Shown piece by piece: positions 49,126-59,650 of a DNA stretch of 64,000 nt. Numbering within the stretch: position 1 is the stretch's first letter; every line of letters begins with the position of its first letter. Under the pieces are notes generated by a model. That model worked only from the letters and a program-made list of their open reading frames with translations, was not told where the DNA came from and did not search any database. Made by a program: the position numbers and the translations under genes. Source of the stretch: Oryzias latipes (lineage: Eukaryota > Chordata > Actinopteri > Beloniformes > Adrianichthyidae); contig NC_019867.2 in NCBI RefSeq assembly GCF_002234675.1, forward strand, positions 6,685,561 through 6,749,560. The letters run 5' to 3'.

Positions 49126-50854
49126 ATTTTGTAGATGTTCTTTTAAACAGCATAACTGAGTTAAAGCTCAATTATGTTTCCAGGAAATTTATAAAAAGAA
49201 GATATAGAGTCTAAGTTGACATCAGTAAAAATTAGTAGCTGCAATATCTTTCACAGTCACAAAACAATAATTAAGCACAAGCATAATAAAGCTCTAAAAA
49301 GTTTCAAGCAGGACTTGCTGAATTTCTTTGGAAAAAAAAGGATGAATACAACTTTTGCAAACAAACACATTCAGTTATACTGACATATATTTAATGCCAG
49401 CATATTTACTGGTCCCAGAAGAATCTAAGATTGAGATCAACTGAAATAGAATTATTCACAAAATAGTTAATTATGCTGTTTATTTCACCATAATGCCATC
49501 AGTGTAAAAGTCATGTTGGGAGTCGTGTTCTGAAGCTTTTAACAGCTAATGGGTGAGGTTTCTGGGAATGTAACTTAAAAGATGAATCCCTGTGTGGAAA
49601 AAAAACTCCAAGTTGATCTCAGACATTTTCCTTCATTTGTTTCAGGATCACAGTCAAACTTTTCATCTTCATTTATTTGCATTTTACAAGCACATAATAT
49701 ATACTAGAACTGCATGTAGAAATAATCTCCTCTGTTCCAGAAGAATGACAGAAACCTTCAGCTGTATGATAAAGAATTATGTTCTTACCAAGAGGGAAAG
49801 TAAACTGTCTTTCTGGGGATGCTGGAACTTATTACTGTAGTACAATCTTCATATCCCACAAAGGGCTTGCAGACATTTGTAGAGAGGGAAGGGTGGATAG
49901 AAACAAATGTTAAAAAGGTCAAGCATAATGGCCTTAACTTCTCCGATCACTCTGACTTCCTCCCACAGTCCAAAGACAAATCAAATCTACCCACCGCACT
50001 TAAGTAAACACAAAAACACCTTTGTGGAAGCTTGAAATTTTGTTTTGTCACAAAAGAAATTCACTATGTTGAGCTACATATACACATTTACTGACTACAC
50101 ATTTTTTTCACACAACAGCCACAATACATGTTGTTTGTTAAATTAAGTTATTTTAAAAAAAATAAGTAATTTGTCGGTTCAGCAGCTGAGCAAACAAATT
50201 GGGGTTGAAAACCTCTAGTGTTGGACAGGTGTTACTGCCGGCTGGGGTCTCACACTGTAGCCCAACAGCTGAAGATCCCTCCCGTGGTCAGGCCTGGCCC
50301 TGGAGTCAGTGGATTCCCGTCAAATAAATGTCCTCAAGGCAGAGCCAAGTCACACAAAAAAACCATTTTATTTTGGGTTTGGGTTGAGTGTTGAGGTTGG
50401 TGAACCTAAGCGTGTGCTGGCATGTGGGGACTGATTTGTGATGACAAGTGTATAAAAATGGGTTTGTTTTTAGTGTTTTTCATGTTTCATGGAGTTTTGT
50501 CAGTTGCTTTAATGTACAACGCTCTGAATCAATCTGGATTGATAAGCGCTCCTGTAAATAAAATTTGATTTAACTTGATATTTTTAAAAAAGCTCTTTGG
50601 TGTTAGAGGCTCAACTTTATATTAATGCAATCACATTTTAAAGGGAAAAGACAGAAAGGAGAGGAAGATGATTTCTAACCAGAAATTTCAATTTGTGCTA
50701 CTACTCAAGATTTGGCTTTTTTATTTAATCTTTGGCAGTGTAATACCATTCCATACATTGTTTTGGAGGTTTTTTCTATATTTAAGTAAGCATCATGTTT
50801 ACTGTAGACATCTATGACTGATTAGAAGGTTGACCAAACTGATAATAAGTGAAC
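49126..50854. other. Gene-free; left flank of the duplicated block
   Basis: No coding exon is recognised. About 50330-50650 (CTCAAGGCAGAGCCAAG, AAGCGTGTGCTGGCATGTGG, AAGCGCTCCTGTAAATAAAA) is homologous to 58055-58370 and so belongs to the duplicated material. Confidence 0.5.
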
Positions 50855-51005
50855 ACTTCTTTATCAGCTTTTGATCCTTCACAGTTTGAATAAAATATAC
50901 TCTGAAAAGCAATTGTAATCTTTTATTTATGTTGTCCATTATGAAAAAAAGCGACTAGAATATGTTAAGAACACCAAAACTTAATTTTCATTTGAATGGG
51001 TCACT
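50855..51005. repeat. Tail of the 604-bp repeat downstream of Ly6 copy 1
   Basis: Contains TTATCAGCTTTTGATCC, AAAGCAATTGTAATC and AGAACACCAAAACTTAATTT, the last 150 bp of the repeat family. The same junction recurs at 54580-54730 and 61570-61720. On the minus strand it supplies AATAAA (50922-50927), 155 bp past the Ly6 stop, so the transposon-like tail may provide the gene's poly(A) signal. Confidence 0.7.
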
Positions 51006-51081
51006 TGAAAAATGTCACCATTTCTCTTTTAATTTTTTGAAATATCAATGAAAAACATTTTAAATCTCAAATTTTAGGCTC

Positions 51082-52178
51082 TCAGAGGAAAAGTATGAAC
51101 ATAGCTGCAGTCAGCATGATCAAAAGGGAATTGGATCCAGGTGGTGTGCTGCTGTTGCACAGATCCCCTTCACAGCATTTCACGGCTCCAACACACAATG
51201 CACTGGTTTGGCAGCCCTTGGTGACGATGTCATAGCCTGCAAGCAAGGACATTTGTTTGGTGAAATAACTTAGAAATATCTCTATGTTTCTACTTTCTTC
51301 TGTCTGTGAGCTTTGATTTCTCAGCAACTATAAACACCCTGTGATAATTAAAATTACAACTTACCCTCCGTTCTGAGTGAGAAACAACGGTTGAAGACGG
51401 CAGCACAGGCTTTGGTGTCCATGCAGGATTTGGGGTCGGCCGCTGTGCATGAGTAGCATCTCAATCCACATGCTTTACAAAGACAGAGCAAGTGTTCAAA
51501 AGAAGCCACAGGCTCACCAAGGCTTAGAATTATAACACAGCTATTAAACTTTCACGGATGTGTAAGAAGTAAAGAATTATTCTGAAGTAAAAAAGAAAAA
51601 ACAAAACAAATAGAGTTGAAATTGATACTGTTTTCTTTAAACTGCTGTATAATGTACAAGTATCTTGTATCTTTAAATCCAGATGAAGAAAATAATTCTG
51701 CTCCACTTTAAAAGAAGCAAAAATAAATTAGCATTATTTTCCCTTTAGCCCATAAAGAAGAAAGCAGCAGACAAATCAAACTTACACCCTAATTCTTTAA
51801 AACTCTTGATTATATGAAAGCATGTTAACATTTGATAGATTTAAAGCTACTAAAAAGTACAAAAACTTACCTGCTGACAAAGTTAAGAACAGAATCAGAA
51901 GTTTAGAAAAAAGAAGTATAGAAAAAAAAATCTAATACAGTTGACATTTACACTGTTTTGTTTAAACTGTGTCAATGTCAACTGTTTCCCTTTAGCCCAA
52001 AAAGAAGAAATCACAAGATAAATCTAACTGTTCTTGCACCCTACGGCTTTAATACTCTTGATTATATTAAAGCATGTAAACATTTGAAAAATTCAAATCT
52101 ATTAAAAAAAAACAACAAGTACAAAAACTCACCTGCTGACAAAGTTAAGGACAGAATCAGAAGTTTAACAAGTATCAT
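51082..52178 (-). CDS. Ly6/uPAR-type small GPI-anchored protein, copy 1
   Basis: A 102-residue secreted/cell-surface three-finger (LU) domain protein of unknown specific function. Three exons, minus strand: 52133-52178, 51365-51472 and 51082-51236, all GT/AG, phases 1 and 1. Exon 1 encodes the signal peptide MILVKLLILSLTLSA. Exon 2 begins the domain with CGLRCYSC. Exon 3 ends it with KCCEGDLCN, the LU-domain signature, and a hydrophobic tail (LLIMLTAAMFILFL) expected to be exchanged for a GPI anchor. Eleven cysteines precede the tail, one more than the canonical ten. The intron-1 sequence contains a second, degenerate copy of exon 1 (about 51870-51920) without its ATG. The family includes CD59, Ly6 and fish gamete proteins, but the sequence is not Bouncer. 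This is the oldest, most diverged member of the local trio. Confidence 0.85.
51870..51920 (-). pseudogene. Degenerate duplicate of Ly6 exon 1 inside intron 1
   Basis: On the minus strand the codons for KLLILFLTLSA and the donor CAGGTAAG are preserved, but the region of the start codon is changed and no ATG remains. The flanking 250 bp also match the DNA beside the true exon 1, so a block of about 300 bp was duplicated. The same structure exists in copies 2 and 3 (about 55600-55645 and 62590-62636), so it predates the segmental duplication. Confidence 0.7.
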
Positions 52179-52394
52179 ATTGAACTTTTAATGTTAAGCA
52201 GTCCAAGGAGAACAACAGTTTGAACAAACCCCTTCTCTTGTGGGCACTTCCAAGTTTGCTTTCGGTTCCTGAAAACTGGTTTATATGTTACCGGCGCCAG
52301 CCCTAGGCTAAGAAGGGGCGATATTTTCTCTCTTTTAACGTTTTGTAACCTCCCCTGCCTCAAGAGGTGGTTCTCCCCCCTGATACACAGGTAC

Positions 52395-52860
52395 CCGTTG
52401 CCAGTAAAATGAGTTTTCTTCCTCCTCGACAGATTGTTCAGACTCTGGCCCAGCAGCTGCCTAAAGTGACATTTGATCTTTCCTTTGTTTGTCCAGTCAG
52501 GTTTTCTTTATGACTTTGTTCTTGTTCCAGTTCCAGGTTATTTACTGACAAAAGAAGAATTCTGTGGAAGACTAGAAGATTACGGTCTCAGGTCTCAGCT
52601 TGTACTTGATACACAGGTCCATCTCATATCTTTTTAACAATACGGTAGATACAGTTTTCTCAATATGCTCGCAGTTTACCAGGACCCCCACGTTCTGAGA
52701 GGTTCCTGACCAGTATTCGATCTCCTGGTTGCAAAGGGATGCCTTTTAAATGTTGATTGTAGTACTTTTTCCCCTTTGCTGAGTTTTCCTGTCTGTTTTC
52801 TGCTGCAAATTTATATGCCTCCTGCATATACTTTTCAGCATTCTCTTATCTTGTCTTACA
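52395..52860 (-). mobile_element. Fossil Ty3/gypsy LTR-retroelement piece (copy 1)
   Basis: The minus strand of roughly 52590-52850 resembles the end of the integrase part of a fish gypsy-type pol. It is a short broken fragment, with no LTRs or other parts recognised. It is carried along in all three duplicated blocks, so it is older than the duplication. Confidence 0.5.
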
Positions 52861-52893
52861 CTCACTGTCATGGGTCCCATTTTTAAAGGCTTT

Positions 52894-54705
52894 GGTATGA
52901 AGCCACGACGACGATGATGATTATGCTGAAACATTTATAGTCCCTGTCCAATTATATCTTTTATTTATGATTACGGAAGTTTTAGGCAAAATCAAATTTT
53001 TTAGGGCAAAGTTTATGCAGTGCAGCAGGAGTTCATCAGAAATTCCCCTCTGAGTTGTGGGCATGTCTGTTGATGGGAAAGTAAGCCTCTGCTGATATCC
53101 CATCATGCCTTTGTTTCCACTCTCTTTCGCTAGCTTACAGCCCTTTACAACCCCAAGCTACCGTTACCAGCAAAACAAAAATAGTGAGCAACATTGGAGC
53201 TATCCAGTTGTGCAGTTCTGAATCAGATGCCAACTAAGACAAGTAAACTCAAGACGTTGATGGATCTATTTCTCTGCAGGTGGATGCATCAGAATTGAAG
53301 ATGAGCAGGTAGACTTTCACCAGCCCATTTCAGTTACTGCTTCACAAAAGAGAGCTTTTTCAAACAAGGGTTTCTTATCAGCTCTTGATCCATCAGTTTG
53401 TATAAAACATACCGTACTCTGAGAAGCAATTGTAATCTTAAATTTATTTAATTTATGTTGTCAAAATGCTACTAGAACATGTAAAGAACACCAAAACGGT
53501 ATGAAGCCACGACGACGATGATGATTATGCTGAAACATTTATAGTCCCTGTCCAATTATATCTTTTAATTATGATTACGCAAGTTTTAGGCAAAATCAAA
53601 TTTTTTAGGGCAAAGTTTATGCAGTGCAGCAGGAGTTCATCAGAAATTCCCCTCTGAGTTGTGGGCATGTCTGTTGATGGGAAAGTAAGCCTCTGCTGAT
53701 ATCCCATCATGCCTTTGTTTCCACTCTCTTCCGCTAGCTTACAGCCCTTTACAACCCCAAGCTACCGTTACCAGCAAAACAAAAATAGTGAGCAACATTG
53801 GAGCTATCCAGTTGTGCAGTTCTGAATCAGATGCCAACTAAGACAAGTAAACTCAAGACGTTGAGGGATCTATTTCTGTGCAGGTGGATGCATCAGAATT
53901 GAAGATGAGCAGGTAGACTTTCACCAGCCCATTTCAGTTACTGCTTCACAAAAGAGAGCTTTTTCAAACAAGGGTTTCTTATCAGCTCTTGATCCATCAG
54001 TTTGTATAAAACATACCGTACTCTGAGAAGCAATTGTAATCTTAAATTTTTTTAATTTATGTTGTCAAAATGCTACTAGAACATGTAAAGAACACCAAAA
54101 CGGTATGAAGCCACGACGACGATGATGATTATGCTGAAACATTTATAGTCCCTGTCCAATTATATCTTTTAATTATGATTACGCAAGTTTTAGGCAAAAT
54201 CAAATTTTTTAGGGCAAAGTTTATGCAGTGCAGCAGGAGTTCATCAGAAATTCCCCTCTGAGTTGTGGGCATGTCTGTTGATGGGAAAGTAAGCCTCTGC
54301 TGATATCCCATCATGCCTTTGTTTCCACTCTCTTCCGCTAGCTTACAGCCCTTTACAACCCCAAGCTACCGTTACCAGCAAAACAAAAATAGTGAGCAAC
54401 ATTGGAGCTATCCAGTTGTGCAGTTCTGAATCAGATGCCAACTAAGACAAGTAAACTCAAGATGTTGAGGGATCTATTTCTGTGCAGGTGGATGCATAAG
54501 AATTGAAGGTGAGCTGATACACTTTCACCCGCCTATTTCAGTTACTGCTTCAGAAAAGGGAGCTTTTTCAAACAAGGGGTTTTTATCAGCTCTTGATCCA
54601 TCACATATTGAATAAAATTTACTCTGAAAAGCAATTGTAATCTTAAATACTTTTATTTATGTTGTCCATAATGAAAACATGCGACTAGAATATGTTAAGA
54701 ACACC
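52894..54705. repeat. Tandem array of three 604-bp monomers (array 1)
   Basis: Monomers start at 52894, 53498 and 54102, each at GGTATGAAGCCACGACGACG. The first two are nearly identical. The third diverges in its last 200 bp and runs into a full-length tail (AACTTAATTTTCATTTG). The unit is a trimmed version of the dispersed element at 25043-25656 fused to a short piece of another repeat (GGGTCCCA..TTTAAAGGC..GGTATGA, compare 59500-59650). The 61-codon frame MMGYQQRLTF in each monomer is a by-product of the repetition and is not called as a gene. Confidence 0.9.
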
Positions 54706-54811
54706 AAAACTTAATTTTCATTTGAATAGGTCACTTGAAAAATGTCTCCATTTCTCTTTTAATTTTTTGAAATATCAATGAAAAACATTTTAAATCTCAA
54801 ATTTTAGGCTC

Positions 54812-55990
54812 TCAGAGGAAAAGTATGAACATAGCTGCAGTCAGCATGATCAAAAGGGAACTGGATCCAGGTGGTGCGCTGCTGTTGCACAGATCCCCTT
54901 CACAGCATTTCACGGCTCCAACACAATGCACTGGTTTGGCAGCCCTTGGTGACGATGTCATAGCCTGCAAGCAAGGACATTTGTTTGGTGAAATAACTTA
55001 GAAATATGTCTATGTTTCTACTTTCATCTGTGTGTGAGCTTTGATTTCTCAGCAGCTATATACAACATGTGATAAGTAAAATTACAAATTACCCTCCGTT
55101 CTGAGTGAGAAACAACGGTTGAAGAGGGCAGCACAGGCTTTGGTGTCCATGCAGGATTTGGGGTCGGCCGCTGTGCATGAGTAGCATCTCAATCCACATG
55201 CTTTACAAAGACAGAGCAAGTGTTCAAAAGAAGCCACAGGCTCACCAAGGCTTAGAATTATAACACAGCTATTAAACTTTCACGGAAGTGTAAGAAGTAA
55301 AGAATTATTCTGAAGTAAAAAAGAAAAAACAAAACAAATAGAGTTGAAATTGGTACTGTTTTGTTTAAACTGCTGTATAATATACAAGTATCTTGTATCT
55401 TTAAATCCAGATGAAGAAAATAATTCTGCTCCAGTTTAAAAGAAGCAAAATAAATTAGCATTATTTTCCCTTTAGCCCATAAAGAAGAAAGCAGCAGACA
55501 AATCAAACTTACACCCTAATTCTTTAAAACTCTTGATTATATGAAAGTATGTAAACATTTGATAGAAATTAAAGCTACTAAAAAGTACAAAAACTTACCC
55601 GCTGACAAAGTTAAGAACAGAATCAGAAGTTTAGAAAAAAGAATTATAGAAAAAAAAATCTAATACAGTTGACATTTACACTGTTTTGTTTAAACTGTGA
55701 TATAATATAACAAGTATGTTCCTAAAATGGATTTAAATCCAAATGTAGAAAAAAGTTCTGCTCCAGTTTAAAAGAAGGAAAAATAAATTAGCCTTATTTT
55801 CCCTTTAGCCTAAAAAGAAGAAAGCAGCAGATAAATCTAACTGTTCTTGCACCCTACGGCTTGAATACTCTTGATTATATTAAAGCATGTAAACATTTGA
55901 AAAATTCAAATCTACTAAAAAAAACAACAAGTACAAAAACTCACCTGCTGACAAAGTTAAGGACAGAATCAGAAGTTTAACAAGTATCAT
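54812..55990 (-). pseudogene. Ly6/uPAR-type gene, copy 2, frameshifted
   Basis: Same three exons as copy 1: 55945-55990, 55093-55200 and 54812-54964, with intact splice sites and signal peptide. Exon 3 is 2 bp shorter than in copies 1 and 3: the plus strand reads CAACACAATG instead of CAACACACAATG. This shifts the frame before KCCEGDLCN, so the last cysteines and the GPI signal are lost. Otherwise it is nearly identical to copy 3. Because the change is recent and single, it could also be a sequencing or assembly error. Confidence 0.8.
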
Positions 55991-56178
55991 ATTGAACTTT
56001 TAATGTTACGCAGTCCAAGGAGAACAACAGTTTGAACCAACCCCTTCTCTTGTGGGCACTTCCAAGTTTGCTTTCGGTTCCTGAAAATTGGTTTATATGT
56101 TACCGGCGCCAGCCCTAGGCTAAGAAGGGGCGATATTTTCTCTCTTTTAACGTTTTGTAACCTCCCCTGCCTCAAGAG
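55987..56178. repeat. Duplicated Ly6 5' flank
   Basis: The Ly6 promoter-side flank is shared by the three blocks (52175-52366, 55987-56178, 62978-63169), with landmarks GTGGGCACTTCCAAG and GGCGCCAGCCCTAGGC. Blocks 2 and 3 then contain about 155 bp (56179-56334; 63170-63325) absent from block 1. Confidence 0.75.
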
Positions 56179-56349
56179 ATGACTCTGGCATCTTGTACTA
56201 AATATTTGTCACGTCAAGTCATGTTAAGTTTACTGTTTACTACTCTTAACATGTCCCCACAGGTGTGGGCAAATAGTACATGACAGGTTGCGATGGCAAC
56301 AGGGAATGGGACATGGTACATAAGTAGTAGCTGTGGTTCTCCACTGATA

Positions 56350-56830
56350 CACAGGTACCCGTTGCCAGTAAAAAGAGTTTTCTTCCTCCTCGACAGATTG
56401 TTCAGACTCTGGCCCAGCAGCTGCCTAAAGTGACATTTGATCTTTCCTTTGTGTTTTTCCAGTCGGGTTTTCTTTATGACTTTGTTATTGTTCCAGCTCC
56501 AGGTTATTTACTGACAGAAGAAGAATTCTGTGGAAGACTAGAAGATTACGGTCTCAGGTCTCAGCTTGTACTTGATACACAGGTCCATCTCATATCTTTT
56601 TAACAATACGGTAGATACAGTTTTCTCAATATGCTCGCAGTTTACCAGGACCCCCACGTTCTGAGAGGTTCCTGACCAGTATTCGATCTCCTGGTTGCAA
56701 AGGGATGCTTTTTAAATGTTGATTGTAGTACTTTTTCACCTTTGCTGAGTTTTCCTGTCTGTTTTCTGCTGCAAATTTATATGCCTCCTGCATATACTTT
56801 TCAGCATTCTCTTATCTTGTCTTACACTAA
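56350..56830 (-). mobile_element. Fossil Ty3/gypsy LTR-retroelement piece (copy 2)
   Basis: Duplicated counterpart of 52395-52860; the same integrase-end resemblance and likewise broken. Confidence 0.5.
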
Positions 56831-56869
56831 CTGTCAGGTCTCATTTCGAAAAGTAAAAGTCTATTAGTA

Positions 56870-58400
56870 ACCTTGGTGCTCTACTAAGCTTGATTTATGT
56901 AAAAAAGGTCAAAATTAGTGATTGTAAGGCAAGAAGGTGCGACATCTGGATGATAGGCTAAATATATTCTTCAGTTTTACAAGAGCCTTAGACACAACTG
57001 CCCTTACAGGGGGGATATGAGCTATCTGCTGGCAGTAACTGTACACTGGACACACAGGTGGTCAGCATGAGACATCAAAGTCATTGTCCGCCTGATCAGA
57101 CAGTAAAGAGAAAAGGTACACATATTTTTTCAAAGGGCATACTGCGGGTGACGGGTCATAGTGAACACTTACACGTAGGGGTAAAGTAAGGGTTAAGTCA
57201 GTTAAACGCTGATTTGCTGTATGGATTTGTCATTTTTCCCATCCCTCCAAATCTAGTGGACTGCACAAGAAGCCCCTTAGTGCTGTTCACATGATAAGTC
57301 TTCACTTCCTGTCTACATTCTGGCTGTTAGAAATGAGGAAATTAAACAATCACAGTGTAGTTTGTGTGGAAATCCGATGGACACTTATCTATCAGGGGCA
57401 TCAAGAACTGCGGGTCTGTCTGTGATTAGACTTTTACTTTTTATATACTGCACACAAATCTTTATTTTGCGCCTTAAACACATTTGCAAACTACTGTAGA
57501 GCTCAGGTAGTGTCAACAAGGATGTGTAGTTATAAAATACAGAAAAATGTCAGTAAATAAATCATTAAATAAATTTAAACAAAACTGATTAGAAGAAAAC
57601 ATAATTATTATTATTTTGACAGAAAAGTTTGAAGAATATTTCAACTTTAGAAAAAATCTTGCAATATTTGATTTTGACATGGCAGAGAATGTACACAGAT
57701 ATTCTGCGTTTTCTAGTATGTCTACCAGACGGCAATAAAGACAAACATTTGAAAGGTTTGCCTTTGTGTTTATAACAGAAATGGATGAGACTTTGCTGAT
57801 TTCAACACCTGGTGATTTAAGTCATAGTTGATGGGATTTTGCTAACACAGAATGTGTGCTCCTTCATCTGTAGGTGGTGGAAATTGCCCAGAATTACAGT
57901 TGTTTTCTGAATTTTCTTTTCTTTCACATTTTAGCTGTCTATATTTTTTTATTTTTTAAAATGTAATGATTTATTTATTATTTCATTTTCCTTTTTAATT
58001 GTCCTTATGATCTTTAATATGTTTTTGTGTCAAGTGATTTGCTGAGGGGATTTTCCTCAAGGCACAGCCAAGTCCCACATTTCTCTGACAGCAACAGTTT
58101 TTCTTTAGCTTCAGTTTGAGGGACTGAGGTTGGTAAAACTAAGCGTGTGCAGGCATGTGGGCACTGAATTGTGGGGACATGTGTACAAGAATGGCTTCGT
58201 TTTTAGTGTTTGTTATGTTCCATAAAGTTTTTACCAGTTGCTTTTACGTACAACACTCTGAGCTTGTTAATCTGGATTGAAAAGCGCTCCTATGAATAAA
58301 ATTTGATTTAACTTGACATTTTTGGTGTTAGAGGCCAAACTTTATACTAACGTTATCACATTTTTATGGACCAGACAGAAAAGAGAGAGAGAGTGGGGTA
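56870..58400 (+). pseudogene. Relic of the myorg 3' half and its downstream flank
   Basis: Three collinear stretches match myorg. 56885-56980 matches intron 2 near 45295-45390 (AGGCTAAATAT, TTCTTC). 57405-57896 matches intron 4 and the exon 5 start at 47270-47713, including GTAGGTGGTGGAAATTGCCCA. 58055-58370 matches the flank at 50330-50650. Exons 3 and 4, and exon 5 after its first about 20 bp, are gone. The similarity is clearly lower than between the Ly6 blocks, so this copy is older or freer to drift. It shows that the original duplication unit began inside myorg. Confidence 0.75.
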
Positions 58401-59499
58401 AGTGAAGTTGAGTGTAAAAGAAAAGAAGAGAAGAGGGCTAAAGTGGTTAAGAGGAGGATTATAGAAAAAATAAAACGGAAAATTATAAAAAGAAAAGGCA
58501 ACAAGTGGCTGGAGGATTATCATTAGATGTTTACCAAAAGGGCATGTGTCCACAGACACACACATCCAAACACACACAAACTTTATCTACTTAAACCTTC
58601 TCACACTTGTCAATGGAAACCCAAAACCTTCAACCAATCCGTTCCATAAATACACAGCACAAATTGATAAGCACATTTTCTGTTTTGTAGAACAAATGCA
58701 CTGCTTTTGAAGTTCAGCTGATTTCTTAACTTGTAACACCAAACTCTGTCTTTGAAAATTAGTTGTATGTTTAATGGAAGAAAGTTATTTCTTAATTATC
58801 GTTTCGCAATTAAAGGGTTTATTTAAATATACACCTTGTGTGTCAGAAGATTCAGAAGCCCATGTTTTAACAATCTGTCCAACACAAGAGGCCTTCAGCT
58901 CTACTCTATTTGCTCAGCTGTTGGACGGGACAAAAAAAAAAATACAACACATCATGTTCTGCTGCACATTACGACCCTTTGCCTGTGAGCGCCACATTGT
59001 GTTTGGATAAAAATGTGTCATAAACACATAAATCAACTGCTATACCTCTGAATCACAGCTGCCCTGAAAAAAATACATCTTTTTTTTTTTACTTCACATT
59101 TCCCCCACTGCATCTTTTGATTCACAAATGAAATTATTTCAAAGCGGGGGGAAAAATCTGAACCATTGCAGAGATTTAAAAACAATGCCACATTGATGAC
59201 TCATTTTACAACTGTTTCATCATAGAACCAAAAAAACAAAACAACAGATGTATATTTTAAAATATGTTTAAAATAGATTTTGCAAAGGTCATAGCAAATT
59301 AAAGATTACATTTTTTCATTTACTAATTATTGGGGGAAGGAGTCAAATTCTAATTTTTATTGATAAATAAATGTTTTGTTTTAAAATAACTTTTTATACT
59401 CTAATTACACATAGCCTCCTGTGTATTATGTTAAAGAACATGTTTTATGAAATATAAAAATGAACAATGCAAATCTTTCCAAAATCCTAATAATAAAAA
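58401..59499. other. Gene-free sequence inside the duplicated unit
   Basis: AT-rich with no recognised gene or named repeat. The open frames at 58356-58577 and 58774-59010 are unsupported. Confidence 0.4.
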
Positions 59500-59650
59500 A
59501 AAAAGACTTGACTCTATTGATCCCACAATGGGGAAATTTGTTCTCCGCATTTGACCCCCAATCCAACCCCTTAATGCTGAGTGTCAAGCAGGGAGGCAAT
59601 GGGTCCCAGTTTTAAAGGCTTTGGTATGACTCGGCCTGGGTTTGAAGCCA
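59500..59650 (+). mobile_element. Fragment of a dispersed fish repeat
   Basis: GACTTGACTCTATTGATCCC, ACAATGGGGAAATTTG, GCAGGGAGGCAATGGGTCCC and GGTATGACTCGGCCTGGGTT are landmarks of a common fish interspersed repeat, although I cannot name it. Its end is what forms the head of each 604-bp monomer. Confidence 0.55.
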
